Shown here in pieces: positions 26,523-35,665 of a stretch of DNA of 64,000 bases. A model generated the notes under the pieces. It had not been told where the DNA came from, ran no database searches, and worked only from the letters and a program-made list of their open reading frames with translations. Source of the stretch: Sulfolobales archaeon (GTDB taxonomy: Archaea > Thermoproteota > Thermoprotei_A > Sulfolobales > NBVN01); assembly GCA_025058345.1 (NCBI GenBank), contig JANXEN010000002.1, positions 97,679 through 161,678 of the forward strand, written 5' to 3'. A program made the translations under genes and the position numbers. The number at the start of each line of letters is the position of its first letter. Positions within the stretch are counted from its first letter, which is position 1.

Positions 26523-27990
26523 ATATAGTTGCCCCCCTACCCGGAATCCAATCCACCTTAATACTTACTAAGTTGTTTTTCCTTCTATATGTATAGACAT
26601 CCCTAACAGCCTCAGCCAACCTCATACGTTCACTAACAAGAGATTCAGAACCTATATCACTGCGGTAGAACGTATCCCAACCATCAATACATTTAATGAG
26701 TTCAGCGCACTTATTAGCTACGTCGCTCACCACCTTGTAGTTGCTGCCGCTGCATAAGATCGTAGCGATCCTCGATCCTGTAGTGTATAAGTTCCCGTCA
26801 CTACCTAATTCTACACCTGCGTAAAGAACTTCACATCCATTACTCCTAATTAAGCCTTCATCCACACTTATAGGGTGCCCCTTAGCTACCCTTCTGTTAT
26901 TTGGATATCCCTTAGGACTTACTACCTTAGCTACGGTCACTAAATCATCACGTACCTTAAGCTTTATGCTGGCTAACTTACGGCTAACTGCGGCTTCAAC
27001 AATGTCTAGGAAATCGGTATCCAATACATGTAGTAAATTAACTACTTCAGGATCTCCGAACCTGCTGTAGAACTCAATCACCGTGGGCCCCCATATAGGG
27101 GTCAGCATCATCTGTCCTGAGAGAACACCAACATATCTATCGTTAACAACTGTTTGAAGTGCTTTAAGTGTTGATTTGATTATCTCTATACTTTCTTGGT
27201 ATTCCTGCTGATTTATGAACGGGAGGATGTAACCAGGGCCTTGGATAGAGCCCATACCTCCGGTTTCAGGGCCTAAATCATTATCGAAAGCGTGTGGATG
27301 GTCCTGAACCAGAGGTAGGGGAAGCACTGTATGGCCATCAGTTATGGTCATTAAAGTATATTCAACACCATCAACTCTTTCCTCAATTAGCAACTTATAA
27401 TCTATGTCTGTGTAGTGCGTCATGACATCGCTAATTAATTTCTTAGCATATTCTCTACGTATCTCTGATTTTATATCGCTTAAATATGCTTGCAGGTCCG
27501 CAATAACTTTAACTCCCTTACCTCCAGCCTGCCTCGCAGGTTTAATTACAACATCACCTGCATTCTCTATATACTCCATAGCTTCGTTAACGTCGGTAAA
27601 AGCCTTAAAAGCCAACCTACCCGGTATTTTAAACCTCCACATGAGGTCCCTCATAAAGACTTTACTTTTCTCTATTTCAGCTAATTTACGTGTAGCACCG
27701 AAAACCGCGTAACCTCCATCAACGAGGGTATCTACGACTCCATGGAATTGAGGTTCTTCGGGACCTATGATGATTAGGTCAGGGGATAATTCATCTACTA
27801 TGCCCTTAACCTCTGAGGGACTTAAAATGTTACATCTAAATAGTTGCCCCCCACTGTCCTCAGCAGCTTTCTTAAGTCCCGGATTTCTGTAGGATGAAAG
27901 CACGTAGATCTTAGGGCTTATGCAACTTCTACTTAGAAGTATGGTTATTGTATGTTCCCTACTACCATCTCCTAAGACAACTACCTTCAT
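26509..27990 (-). CDS. purD: Phosphoribosylamine-glycine ligase (GARS)
   Basis: Joins phosphoribosylamine and glycine. Motifs: VVLGDGSREHTI at the N-terminus, IIGPEEPQ, KPARQAGGKGVKVI (ATP-grasp lysine loop) and EFYSRFGDPE (metal ligands). 493 residues, longer than the usual 420-440. The extra length is mainly in the C-terminal part (IKCIDGWDTFYRSDIG). ATG with GGGTGATTTAA upstream. It lies 5 bases after the second purF copy. Confidence 0.94.
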   Translation of the reverse strand: MKVVVLGDGSREHTITILLSRSCISPKIYVLSSYRNPGLKKAAEDSGGQLFRCNILSPSEVKGIVDELSPDLIIIGPEEPQFHGVVDTLVDGGYAVFGATRKLAEIEKSKVFMRDLMWRFKIPGRLAFKAFTDVNEAMEYIENAGDVVIKPARQAGGKGVKVIADLQAYLSDIKSEIRREYAKKLISDVMTHYTDIDYKLLIEERVDGVEYTLMTITDGHTVLPLPLVQDHPHAFDNDLGPETGGMGSIQGPGYILPFINQQEYQESIEIIKSTLKALQTVVNDRYVGVLSGQMMLTPIWGPTVIEFYSRFGDPEVVNLLHVLDTDFLDIVEAAVSRKLASIKLKVRDDLVTVAKVVSPKGYPNNRRVAKGHPISVDEGLIRSNGCEVLYAGVELGSDGNLYTTGSRIATILCSGSNYKVVSDVANKCAELIKCIDGWDTFYRSDIGSESLVSERMRLAEAVRDVYTYRRKNNLVSIKVDWIPGRGATIYDYR

Positions 27991-27995
27991 TTAAA

Positions 27996-29282
27996 TCACC
28001 CAATTAAATGACTTCTTAAGAAACAGCCCAAACATAGATTCACTCCATACTTGTTAAATAGCTCTATAACATTCTCTGCGGAGAGCCAAGTAAGTGAGTC
28101 AGCCTCAACGTACTTAGTACTTAATGCTTCATCAAGGTTTGCAGATAGTAGCTCATCACTTGGCGGTATCTCCATACCGTATGGGCAGCTAAACCTTAGC
28201 TTAGGGCTTCCGATAACTACGTGGACTTCCTTTACCCCTAGTTTATTTCTAAGGATTTGAACTACGTTCTTTATAGTCACTCCACGTACTAAACTATCAT
28301 CAACTAGTGCAACCCTCCTCCTACTGAGGACGCATCTGATAGGGTTTAACTTAAGTTGGATTCCTATTAATCTATCTTTCGGGTCCTCCTTAATTGCCGT
28401 CCTGAGTTTACTCCCAGTTGATATGAAACCTAGATCTAACTCCTTATTTAACGCAGTTGCAAATCCTATAGCGTATGGTAATGCTGTATCGGGAACCCCA
28501 ACCACTATATCTACATCATGCTTGAACTTACTTGCTAGTTGGTAGCCTAAGGACTTTCTAACATGGTATACATCAATACCATCTAATATCGAGTCAGGCC
28601 TCGCCATGTATATGTACTCAAATGAGCATAAGGCAGGCCTACCGTTATCTTTTATGGTGAACGACTTAACGTATTCAGGAGTTATGCACACCAATTCACC
28701 AGGTCTAACGCTTCTTTTCAAGTCACCGCCAAGGATAGATATAGGTGTAGATTCCGTTGATACTATAGCTAAGTCAAATCCGTAACTGCCAATGTGTAGG
28801 GGTCTTAACCCAGGAGTAGATCTGTAGGCAATTAATTCGCCTCTATTGCTTAAGCATATCAGTGAGTAAATCCCGTGGATACCTTTAACTACTTCAGCGA
28901 ATGCCTCCGCTAAACTGTTGCCTGACTTCATTAACTTTATTAAATCTCTACATAAGGTCGTTAAATCCTTGTCCACAATTCCATCAACAATTACGGCAAC
29001 TTCTACCCAACCCTCTCTTAAATAGCTGTATTTAACTCTGTGTAGTTCATTAGATGTGAAGGTACCTCCTATGCCTACATGTCCATTAGAATTCAAGAGT
29101 TTACTGCCATTAATTTGAAGGTAGTTTAAATCATCCTCAAAAACATTTAATTTCTCACCATCACTTACGGCAGCGAAGTACCTATCCTGACCTCTGTTCT
29201 GAGATGCTAATAATCCATAATACACGTATTTACCAACCTTCCACAACTCATCGAATGCTAGAACAGCGATTAATCCGGTCAT
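27996..29282 (-). CDS. PurF paralogue lacking the glutaminase active site
   Basis: 428 residues, alignable with the adjacent PurF over its whole length. The phosphoribosyltransferase half keeps the PRPP loop VDDSLVRGVT (about 327-336), the RPDS motif and the flexible-loop Arg (LRTAI). All four Fe-S cysteines of the [4Fe-4S] PurF class are present (C219, C366, C417, C420). In the N-terminal Ntn-glutaminase half the catalytic Cys is Thr (MTGLIA), the glutamine-binding Arg of the HVRYSTSG motif is gone (GGTFTSNE) and the oxyanion NG is DG (VIVDGIV). It should not hydrolyse glutamine. It may act as a partner or regulator of PurF or use free ammonia; that is inference. Confidence 0.85.
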   Translation of the reverse strand: MTGLIAVLAFDELWKVGKYVYYGLLASQNRGQDRYFAAVSDGEKLNVFEDDLNYLQINGSKLLNSNGHVGIGGTFTSNELHRVKYSYLREGWVEVAVIVDGIVDKDLTTLCRDLIKLMKSGNSLAEAFAEVVKGIHGIYSLICLSNRGELIAYRSTPGLRPLHIGSYGFDLAIVSTESTPISILGGDLKRSVRPGELVCITPEYVKSFTIKDNGRPALCSFEYIYMARPDSILDGIDVYHVRKSLGYQLASKFKHDVDIVVGVPDTALPYAIGFATALNKELDLGFISTGSKLRTAIKEDPKDRLIGIQLKLNPIRCVLSRRRVALVDDSLVRGVTIKNVVQILRNKLGVKEVHVVIGSPKLRFSCPYGMEIPPSDELLSANLDEALSTKYVEADSLTWLSAENVIELFNKYGVNLCLGCFLRSHLIG

Positions 29283-29286
29283 AGAA

Positions 29287-30654
29287 TCAGCCTCTAGTGA
29301 ACACCTTCTCTAAAGCCTCTACGTCTAGATCTCTGAAGGGGTAATTTCCCGTAAAGCACGCAAGACATGGAGTCGTTAGGTTAGTTGCCCACTTAAGCCC
29401 ATCTACAGTGTTGTACATGACGGAATCTGCAGATATCGCTTTAGCTATTGATTCAACACCACTTATTTTCGAAGCTATCAGTTCCCGTCTGTTAGGAAAG
29501 TCAGTCCCCATAAAACATGGATACCTGATTGGGGGGCTAGCTATCCTAACATGAACTTCTGAACAACCGCCGCATCTAAGCAACCTATTAATCTCATTGA
29601 TCGTTACACCTCTTATTAACGAGTCATCAACAACTGCAACCCTTCTACCATCGATTACTGACTTAACTAGTCCGTACTTTACGCTTGAAATAAATTCACG
29701 GATACCCGGGGGCATTATGAAGCTCCTTCCAACATATCTATTCCTAAATAATCCCTCATCGAATCTAACACCTTTAGCAATACTGTACCCTAATGCGGCA
29801 CTCCTTCCGCTATCAGGCACAGGTATCACTACATCTACCTCAGTCTTATCATGTCTCCCTAAGTAGCTACCCATACGTACTCTAGCTTCATGTACTTGAA
29901 TACCATTGAAGATGGAATCAGGTCTAGAGAAGTAGATGTATTCAAAAATGCATGGAGTGAAGGCTGCTGATACGTCACTACTTGATGATTCCACCGATCT
30001 ACCGTCGTATGAGATTATTTCCCCAGGCCTTAACTCCTTCCAGCCACTGAATCCTAACGCTTCTACGGCACTAGTTTCTGAGGCAGCGATTAAGGCATCA
30101 TCATTAACCGCATAAGCCAATGGTTTGAACCCATGGGGGTCTCTACCTAAAATCACCCTAGGTTCTGCGGTGATGACGACAAAACTATAACTCCCTACTA
30201 CAACCTCACTAAGCTTCTTAACTGCCTCAACAACATCGCCTAAATCACCTGCTAGCTCATAGATTAGCTTTGCAAGGGTTTCAGAATCGCTTTTAAGTTC
30301 ATTGCCTAAGTAAGTTTTAGATAGTTCACGGTAATTTATTATGTTGCCGTTGAAGGCAACAGATATAGACTTACTACCTTCCCCAACCTTAATCGGTTGA
30401 GCCCCCTCACTACCCATGTAATCTCCGGAAGTTGAGTATCTAACATGCCCAATAGCTACTTTGGAGTTAAGTTTCCTCAACTCGTCTAGGTTTAAGGCGG
30501 TGAGTACATAGCCGCTACGAACGAACGCTCTAACGTCGTTGCCTGTTACGTATGCGATACCTGCAGATTCCTGGCCTCTATGCTGTAACTCCAACAGTAA
30601 TCTATAAGTACTTACTGGTGCATTTAAGCCGAAGAAAGCTGCAATTCCACACAT
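29287..30654 (-). CDS. purF: Amidophosphoribosyltransferase, [4Fe-4S] class
   Basis: First committed enzyme: PRPP plus glutamine to phosphoribosylamine. The N-terminal nucleophile Cys directly follows Met (MCGIAAFFG). Glutamine-site residues include R72 (HVRYSTSG), N102-G103 (AFNGNI) and D123. The PRTase has VVDDSLIRGVT (about 341-351) and the YVGRSFI loop. Fe-S ligands are C235, C380, C430 and C433. I start at 30654 so that Cys becomes residue 1 after Met removal. GAGGGATGA lies 6 bases before that ATG; the frame has another ATG three codons upstream. No long propeptide. Confidence 0.96.
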   Translation of the reverse strand: MCGIAAFFGLNAPVSTYRLLLELQHRGQESAGIAYVTGNDVRAFVRSGYVLTALNLDELRKLNSKVAIGHVRYSTSGDYMGSEGAQPIKVGEGSKSISVAFNGNIINYRELSKTYLGNELKSDSETLAKLIYELAGDLGDVVEAVKKLSEVVVGSYSFVVITAEPRVILGRDPHGFKPLAYAVNDDALIAASETSAVEALGFSGWKELRPGEIISYDGRSVESSSSDVSAAFTPCIFEYIYFSRPDSIFNGIQVHEARVRMGSYLGRHDKTEVDVVIPVPDSGRSAALGYSIAKGVRFDEGLFRNRYVGRSFIMPPGIREFISSVKYGLVKSVIDGRRVAVVDDSLIRGVTINEINRLLRCGGCSEVHVRIASPPIRYPCFMGTDFPNRRELIASKISGVESIAKAISADSVMYNTVDGLKWATNLTTPCLACFTGNYPFRDLDVEALEKVFTRG

Positions 30655-30659
30655 GTTGT

Positions 30660-32849
30660 TCATCCCTCTATGGATTTACTTAATGCATTCTCGTAGGCCT
30701 CGTGTAATTCATCAACATCGGCCTCTAAAACATCAACATTAGAGTACCTGAACAATATGTCACCGCTTGAAACAACACCTAATACACCTACATGAACACC
30801 TAAGTCATGGGCTACTTCAAGCGCTTTATTCAACACCTCTCTACGAACTTCAACTACGTATCTGCCCTGGGTCTCCGAAAACAGTAGGTCCTGCAACTCA
30901 CATCCTCTTTCAGGGACGTTCTTTAAGTCTACGTACACCCCCTTACGACCCTTAATACACATTTCCGTAAGTGCTACTGCGATACCTCCTAAGCTAACAT
31001 CATGTACAGAGGCTGCGTAACCAAAGTCGATTAACCTCCTAACGTAACTTCCGTTAAGTAGCTCAGTCGAAGGTCTGGGTAGCGGTACCTCACCAGCCTC
31101 AATACTAAAATACCTATACAGTAATTCCCCACCACCTAACTCAGGGTATGTCACACCAACGACCAGCACGTAATTTCCGACATGTTTTAGGTTAAGCGTC
31201 TGTGATTTTCTAATATCGTTTATTACTCCAACACCGACTATTGTTGTAACAGGCTTCACTTCTGTAGCATTGCTTAGATCTTCATTGTAGAAACTTACCT
31301 TACCGCCAACGACTGGAATATTAAGTTCTTGAGCCATCCAAGACACTCCTTTAACCATTTGAGTAAAGTACCAATACTTCTCAGGTTTTTCAGGGTTTCC
31401 TGCGTTTAATTCATCGACTATTGCTATCGGTGTAGACCCTACGCTGACTAGGTTTCTGAAACACTCACCGACCGCATTAGCAGCACCTCTAAACGGGTCG
31501 ATTGACGTATATCGAGGGTTCCCATCACCCTTTACAGCGATTCCAGAATATGTGTCCACCTCAATTAACCTGAGTACTGCAGCATCACCGTATCCAGGTT
31601 TTACTACAGTCCTAACACCTACCTCGTAGTCGTACTGGCTATAAACCCATTCCTTAGATGCTACGTTAGGGGATGAAATCAGTTTCAGTAAAGCATCTTT
31701 GAAATTAGTGACTTTAGGAACGCTCAGTTCCTTCGATAAGGAGCTATGCTCTTCAGGTACTTCAACATCCCATAGCTTTATCTGAGGTCTAGCTAACTCG
31801 CTTGACGGTACCTCAGCAACTAACTCCCCCCTATAATATATTCTTATGACTTTACTACTATCTAAGTAACCGATTACGCTGTACTGCAGATCATACATCT
31901 CCAGAACTGAAATCAGACCCTGTAGTTGTTCCTTAGATGTTACGATTAACATCCTTTCCTGACTTTCAGATACTATAATTTCCTCGGGCCTCATGTCATC
32001 CTCCCTTACATGTAAGGAGTTAAGCTCTACTACAGCTCCAAGCTCATACTCGGCAGTTATTTCAGATACTGCTGTAGTGAGGCCGCCTCCACCTAAGTCT
32101 TTTATGTATTTTACACATCCTTTGCTAACTGCATCGTTTAAGGCGTCGATTAACAGCTTCTCAATTAATGGATTACCGACCTGAACAGCTGCTATGTTGT
32201 TAGAGTCATCCTCTAACGGTTTAGATGCGAAGCTACTTCCTAGAACTCCGTCCCTACCAGTTGAATTACCTACTATAACAATTAGGTCACCGGCTTTGGG
32301 TGTGTTATTTAGTAGCTTACTTAGTTCTACGACGCCGACACATGCCACGTTAACTAGAGGGTAAGTGTTGTAGGACTTATCGAACCAGGTCATACCAGCA
32401 ACTACCGGAACACCTATCCTATTGCCATAGTCGCTGATACCCTTAACAACTCCTCTAATTAACCAATTAGCGTAGGAGTCATTAGGTTCCCCTAGGAAGA
32501 GTAGGTCAAGTAGGGCAATTGGTTTAGCCCCTAACGTCAAGATATCGCGTACTATCCCACCAACACCTGTAGAGGCACCGTTATATGGGTCTACAGCTGA
32601 TGGGTGGTTATGACTCTCGATCTTAAAAACAACGGCGTAATTATTGAATACCTTAACTGCAGGTGCGTCTCTGCCAGGCCCTATTATAACATCCTTACCC
32701 TTAGTTGGAAGTAACCTGAGGTAGTGTTTACTACTCTTATATGAGCAGTGTTCACTCCATTGAGCCTCAAACATGTATGCCTCTACTTTAGTCGGTTCTC
32801 TACCTAGGATTTCCCTTATGGCAGAGATTTCATCTATGCTCAGCGGCAT
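30660..32849 (-). CDS. purL: FGAM synthase subunit PurL (small type)
   Basis: Catalytic subunit of the three-part PurL-PurQ-PurS formylglycinamidine synthase. It has FEAQWSEHCSYKSSK near residue 30, the GPGRDAPAVK and FKIESHNHPSAV motifs, and a second half beginning near GYGDAAVLRL. About 729 residues, the small PurL form that needs PurS and PurQ. The ATG at 32849 overlaps the purQ stop (TAATG) and has GGAGGGAT upstream. The ATG at 32855 would be too near that site. Confidence 0.95.
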   Translation of the reverse strand: MPLSIDEISAIREILGREPTKVEAYMFEAQWSEHCSYKSSKHYLRLLPTKGKDVIIGPGRDAPAVKVFNNYAVVFKIESHNHPSAVDPYNGASTGVGGIVRDILTLGAKPIALLDLLFLGEPNDSYANWLIRGVVKGISDYGNRIGVPVVAGMTWFDKSYNTYPLVNVACVGVVELSKLLNNTPKAGDLIVIVGNSTGRDGVLGSSFASKPLEDDSNNIAAVQVGNPLIEKLLIDALNDAVSKGCVKYIKDLGGGGLTTAVSEITAEYELGAVVELNSLHVREDDMRPEEIIVSESQERMLIVTSKEQLQGLISVLEMYDLQYSVIGYLDSSKVIRIYYRGELVAEVPSSELARPQIKLWDVEVPEEHSSLSKELSVPKVTNFKDALLKLISSPNVASKEWVYSQYDYEVGVRTVVKPGYGDAAVLRLIEVDTYSGIAVKGDGNPRYTSIDPFRGAANAVGECFRNLVSVGSTPIAIVDELNAGNPEKPEKYWYFTQMVKGVSWMAQELNIPVVGGKVSFYNEDLSNATEVKPVTTIVGVGVINDIRKSQTLNLKHVGNYVLVVGVTYPELGGGELLYRYFSIEAGEVPLPRPSTELLNGSYVRRLIDFGYAASVHDVSLGGIAVALTEMCIKGRKGVYVDLKNVPERGCELQDLLFSETQGRYVVEVRREVLNKALEVAHDLGVHVGVLGVVSSGDILFRYSNVDVLEADVDELHEAYENALSKSIEG

Positions 32850-33520
32850 TACCATCCCTCCTTAAGTGATGTAGCTAAGCTACGCCAGACCACCAAACCT
32901 CCTGCAGTATAGCCTGTTGGAACTAACTCAGGTTCCGCAGCCCTTTCAGGATGAGGCATTAACCCCATCACGAGCCCATCATTTGATGCAATGCCTGCGA
33001 TATCAAATAGACTGCCGTTCGGGTTGTGTCCGTAGTACTTAATTACCGGTGAGTGTTCTACTTCACTATCTATGTAGTAACGCCCCTCACCATGCGCTAT
33101 AGGCATATCGACAGTCATATCATCATACGCTAACTTAAGCCATGGCCCTCTAGGGCGTTTAACTCTTACCTTCACCCACTTGCATAAGAACTTACCCGAG
33201 TCGTTGGTTATCAGTGCTCCTGGCAGTAATCCAGCCTCAGTAAGTATTTGAAATCCATTACATATTCCTAATATAGGGACGCCGTTGCTTGACGCATCTA
33301 TGACCTCATCTATAACTTTACTTCTAGCAGCTATAGCTCCTGCCCTTAACCAATCACCGTAGCTAAATCCACCTGGAAGCACTATAGCATCATATGATTT
33401 GCCCTTAAACTCCTTAAACCACACCACTGATGCATCTAGTGACACAACGTTACGTAACACCCACACTACATCTAAATCGGCGTTAGTCCCTGGGAATTTA
33501 ATCACAGCTACTTTGGCCAG
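32849..33520 (-). CDS. purQ: FGAM synthase glutaminase subunit PurQ, probable CTG start
   Basis: Class I glutamine amidotransferase that supplies ammonia to PurL. LPGGFSYGDWLRAGA precedes the catalytic Cys in ILGICNGFQIL, and the His/Glu end is GLMPHPERAAEPE. The first ordinary start is GTG 33505 (MIKFPGTNAD). However, a CTG at 33520 lies 6 bases after GGTGA and would give an N-terminus ending AKVAVIKFPGTN, which is what PurQ proteins normally show. I extend to it on that ground. If wrong, the gene starts at 33505. It overlaps purS by about 23 bases. Confidence 0.9.
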   Translation of the reverse strand: MAKVAVIKFPGTNADLDVVWVLRNVVSLDASVVWFKEFKGKSYDAIVLPGGFSYGDWLRAGAIAARSKVIDEVIDASSNGVPILGICNGFQILTEAGLLPGALITNDSGKFLCKWVKVRVKRPRGPWLKLAYDDMTVDMPIAHGEGRYYIDSEVEHSPVIKYYGHNPNGSLFDIAGIASNDGLVMGLMPHPERAAEPELVPTGYTAGGLVVWRSLATSLKEGW

Positions 33521-33764
33521 AAGCTCTCACCTCAACGTCATGTACTATAGGGTTGTAAATCCTCAACTTATAACATAGTTCCTTAACGTACTCAACAGCA
33601 GCTTTACATGAATCGCTTTGAACATGGAACTTAAGATACTTTCCTGACCTTATCCCTGCTACATTAGTGTATCCTCTCTTAATTATTAAGTCTCGATATA
33701 TAGTTTCACCTTCAGGGTCTCTGACGTGACCCTTGTTAGTAATTATAACCTCAACTACGTACAT
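33498..33764 (-). CDS. purS: FGAM synthase subunit PurS
   Basis: 88-residue structural subunit that bridges PurL and PurQ. VEVIITNKGHVRDPEGETI and GIRSGKYLKFHV are the PurS core motifs. ATG with GGGGATTTCA upstream, overlapping purC by 10 bases. Placed directly before purQ as usual. Confidence 0.94.
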   Translation of the reverse strand: MYVVEVIITNKGHVRDPEGETIYRDLIIKRGYTNVAGIRSGKYLKFHVQSDSCKAAVEYVKELCYKLRIYNPIVHDVEVRASGQSSCD

Positions 33765-34489
33765 TGAAATCCCCTAACATCAATCCCTAACTTACATGCA
33801 AGAAGCGTATACGCCTTAACTAAATCGTCGACGCTTCCTCCTCTCCTAAATACCTCCTTATCAAGATGTCTACCATCACTATCTATAACTCTTACACTAT
33901 CTCCGCATATCTCATCTGCAAGTAGTACCTTACCGTCTGAATCCCTTCCGAACTCCAACTTAAAGTCAAGAAGGAGTAAACCACACCCATCGAACCTACG
34001 TAGTAACACATCATTAACTTTCAGCGAAACCTCCTTAATGACCTCTAACTCATGAGGACTAACTAATCCTGCATTTATTAAATCCTCTGAAAGTATTAAA
34101 GGGTCGTGTAGTTCATCACTCTTATAATGAAACTCAACAGTTGGTGTGTTGAGTTTAGTAAGTGGTTTTAATAGGGGTAATCTCTTAACTAAACCTCCGT
34201 AAGCGTAATTACGAACTACAACCTCAGCAGGAATCATACTTAGTTTCTTAACAATTACCGACCTCTCACCATCATAGTGTATGAAGTGATTATCAATTCC
34301 TTCAGATTTAAGCAGTTTGAAAAAATACGCGGTCAAAGCAGCGTTTAAAACCCCTTTACCTGCAGCGTGAGTAACTTTAGCACCATCTAACGCAGTAACT
34401 ACGTCTTTGAACTCCATCAAAAGCATATCGTCACTTTTTACATAAACACGTTTAGTTTTTCCATCATAAATGAGTCTGAGATTCTCCAA
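33755..34489 (-). CDS. purC: SAICAR synthetase
   Basis: Joins CAIR with aspartate. N-terminal LIYDGKTKRVYVKSDDMLLMEF, then IPAEVVVRNYAYGGLVKRLP and LLLDFKLEFGRDSDGKVLLADE are PurC signatures. 244 residues. First gene of the purine operon. TTG start with GGTGAT three bases upstream and a TATA box about 35 bases upstream. Confidence 0.96.
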   Translation of the reverse strand: MENLRLIYDGKTKRVYVKSDDMLLMEFKDVVTALDGAKVTHAAGKGVLNAALTAYFFKLLKSEGIDNHFIHYDGERSVIVKKLSMIPAEVVVRNYAYGGLVKRLPLLKPLTKLNTPTVEFHYKSDELHDPLILSEDLINAGLVSPHELEVIKEVSLKVNDVLLRRFDGCGLLLLDFKLEFGRDSDGKVLLADEICGDSVRVIDSDGRHLDKEVFRRGGSVDDLVKAYTLLACKLGIDVRGFQCT

Positions 34490-34492
34490 TCA

Positions 34493-34530
34493 ATCACCTT
34501 TATATATGATCATGGTAACTTATAATAAAG
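34493..34530 (-). promoter_or_regulatory. Promoter and ribosome-binding site of the purine operon
   Basis: On the minus strand a TATA box CTTTATTATAAG (34530-34519) predicts a start near 34499, directly at GGTGAT (34498-34493), which precedes the purC TTG by three bases. The leader is only about 10 bases. All thirteen genes down to purK overlap or lie within a few bases, so this is probably the main promoter for about 14 kb. Confidence 0.5.
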
Positions 34531-34913
34531 TTAACTGTATATTAATTCGGTAATATTTACATCTTTATGTAAATAAAGTTAGCTATCATTAAATTTACTT
34601 TTTCATGTAATTTTTAAAAGTAGATGCTGAATTCTTGATCTTACCTATATTATGTTGTTAGGCTATCAAGTCATCAGGGTTTTTAATTATGGTGGATTCA
34701 TATGCTCTGTGTTATAGTTAATCCATATGCCCTTCTATACATCTTTCATGAATAATAGTGTTAGGAATTTAAATGGATGCCTCAAGGTATGAGTTTTATT
34801 TAAATCTTCGTTAATTTTTGATGTGCAAATGTTCACCATATTTTTAATCACTTTACTATTTAGTCTATGTATTACATTCATTATCAAATGATGGAGGGGT
34901 TAAAGGACTAAGG
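34531..34913. other. AT-rich intergenic region between the purC and cdvA promoters
   Basis: About 380 bases with no open frame of note on either strand and no tRNA or C/D box pattern. Two near-identical copies of ATTCATATGC/ATCCATATGC lie around 34695-34730. It may hold regulatory sites for the divergent purine operon and the cell-division genes, but I see no defined element. Confidence 0.35.
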
Positions 34914-34954
34914 TTTTTTAAGCTTAGATGCTGTGGTAGATATTTTTACGGTGT
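34914..34954 (+). promoter_or_regulatory. cdvABC promoter and ribosome-binding site
   Basis: TATA box TTTTTTAAGC at 34914-34923 predicts a start near 34945. GGTGT at 34950-34954 lies 5 bases before the cdvA ATG at 34960. Confidence 0.45.
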
Positions 34955-34959
34955 AGATA

Positions 34960-35655
34960 ATGGTGATTACAGTAGATCAAATTGAGAGGTATTTAGGTCA
35001 GAAGATTAAGGACGAGTATGGTAGGTTCATTGGCACTCTCTTAAGTGTTTATGCTGATGTATCGGGCAGTGTTGAGTCTGTTGAGATAGCTTTGAATGAG
35101 GATAATTATAAGCAGATACATAGTGATAGATTGAAGCTAACTCCTGATGGGATTGTCGTAATTCAGGATTGGAAGGTTGAAGCCATCAACATCGAAAATC
35201 AATTAGATAGAGTTAGGAAGAGGATGAGGGCTGTAGAGGAATTATATAGGAAAGGCAGCATTCCTGGCCATGCTTATGAAGAGATGAAGGGTAGGTTCGA
35301 TAAAGAGTTTAGTAAAATTAAAGAGAAGGTGAAGGAGGTTAAGTTAAAACTAAGGCAGAGGATCAACGATCTGGAGGACCACATAATAAGGTTAGAGAAG
35401 GCGACCTCCAATTTGATGGTACTCTACATGTCTAATGAAGTTAGTGAGTCGTCGTATAAGGCATCGATCGACTATCTAAGACAGTCTAAGACTAAGGCTC
35501 AGGATGAGAAGAAGGACATAGAGAAGCACTTAGATATAATTGAGAAGTTGGAGTCAGAGCCTACTGAGACTAAAACTCCTATAGCATCCGCACCACAGTT
35601 GCCTATAGTGCCGAAGTCTGAGACACCAATACAGGTTCAAGTCGTAGACCACTAG
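34960..35655 (+). CDS. cdvA: Cell division protein CdvA
   Basis: 231 residues. The N-terminal PRC-barrel-like domain (about 1-70, with GRFIGTLLSVYADVSG) is followed by a long coiled coil (about 72-190, KIKEKVKEVKLKLRQRI) and a short Pro-rich tail that in relatives recruits CdvB. CdvA polymerises at the membrane at mid-cell before ESCRT-III. The neighbours CdvB and CdvC, in the classic crenarchaeal order, confirm the call. ATG start with GGTG upstream. Confidence 0.95.
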   Translation: MVITVDQIERYLGQKIKDEYGRFIGTLLSVYADVSGSVESVEIALNEDNYKQIHSDRLKLTPDGIVVIQDWKVEAINIENQLDRVRKRMRAVEELYRKGSIPGHAYEEMKGRFDKEFSKIKEKVKEVKLKLRQRINDLEDHIIRLEKATSNLMVLYMSNEVSESSYKASIDYLRQSKTKAQDEKKDIEKHLDIIEKLESEPTETKTPIASAPQLPIVPKSETPIQVQVVDH

Positions 35656-35665
35656 AGAGGGATTA

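Noticed and set aside
27996-29282. Idea that the second PurF copy uses its N-terminal Thr as an Ntn nucleophile
   Set aside because: Other glutamine-site residues (Arg of RYSTSG, the oxyanion Asn) are also gone, so glutaminase activity with Thr is unlikely.
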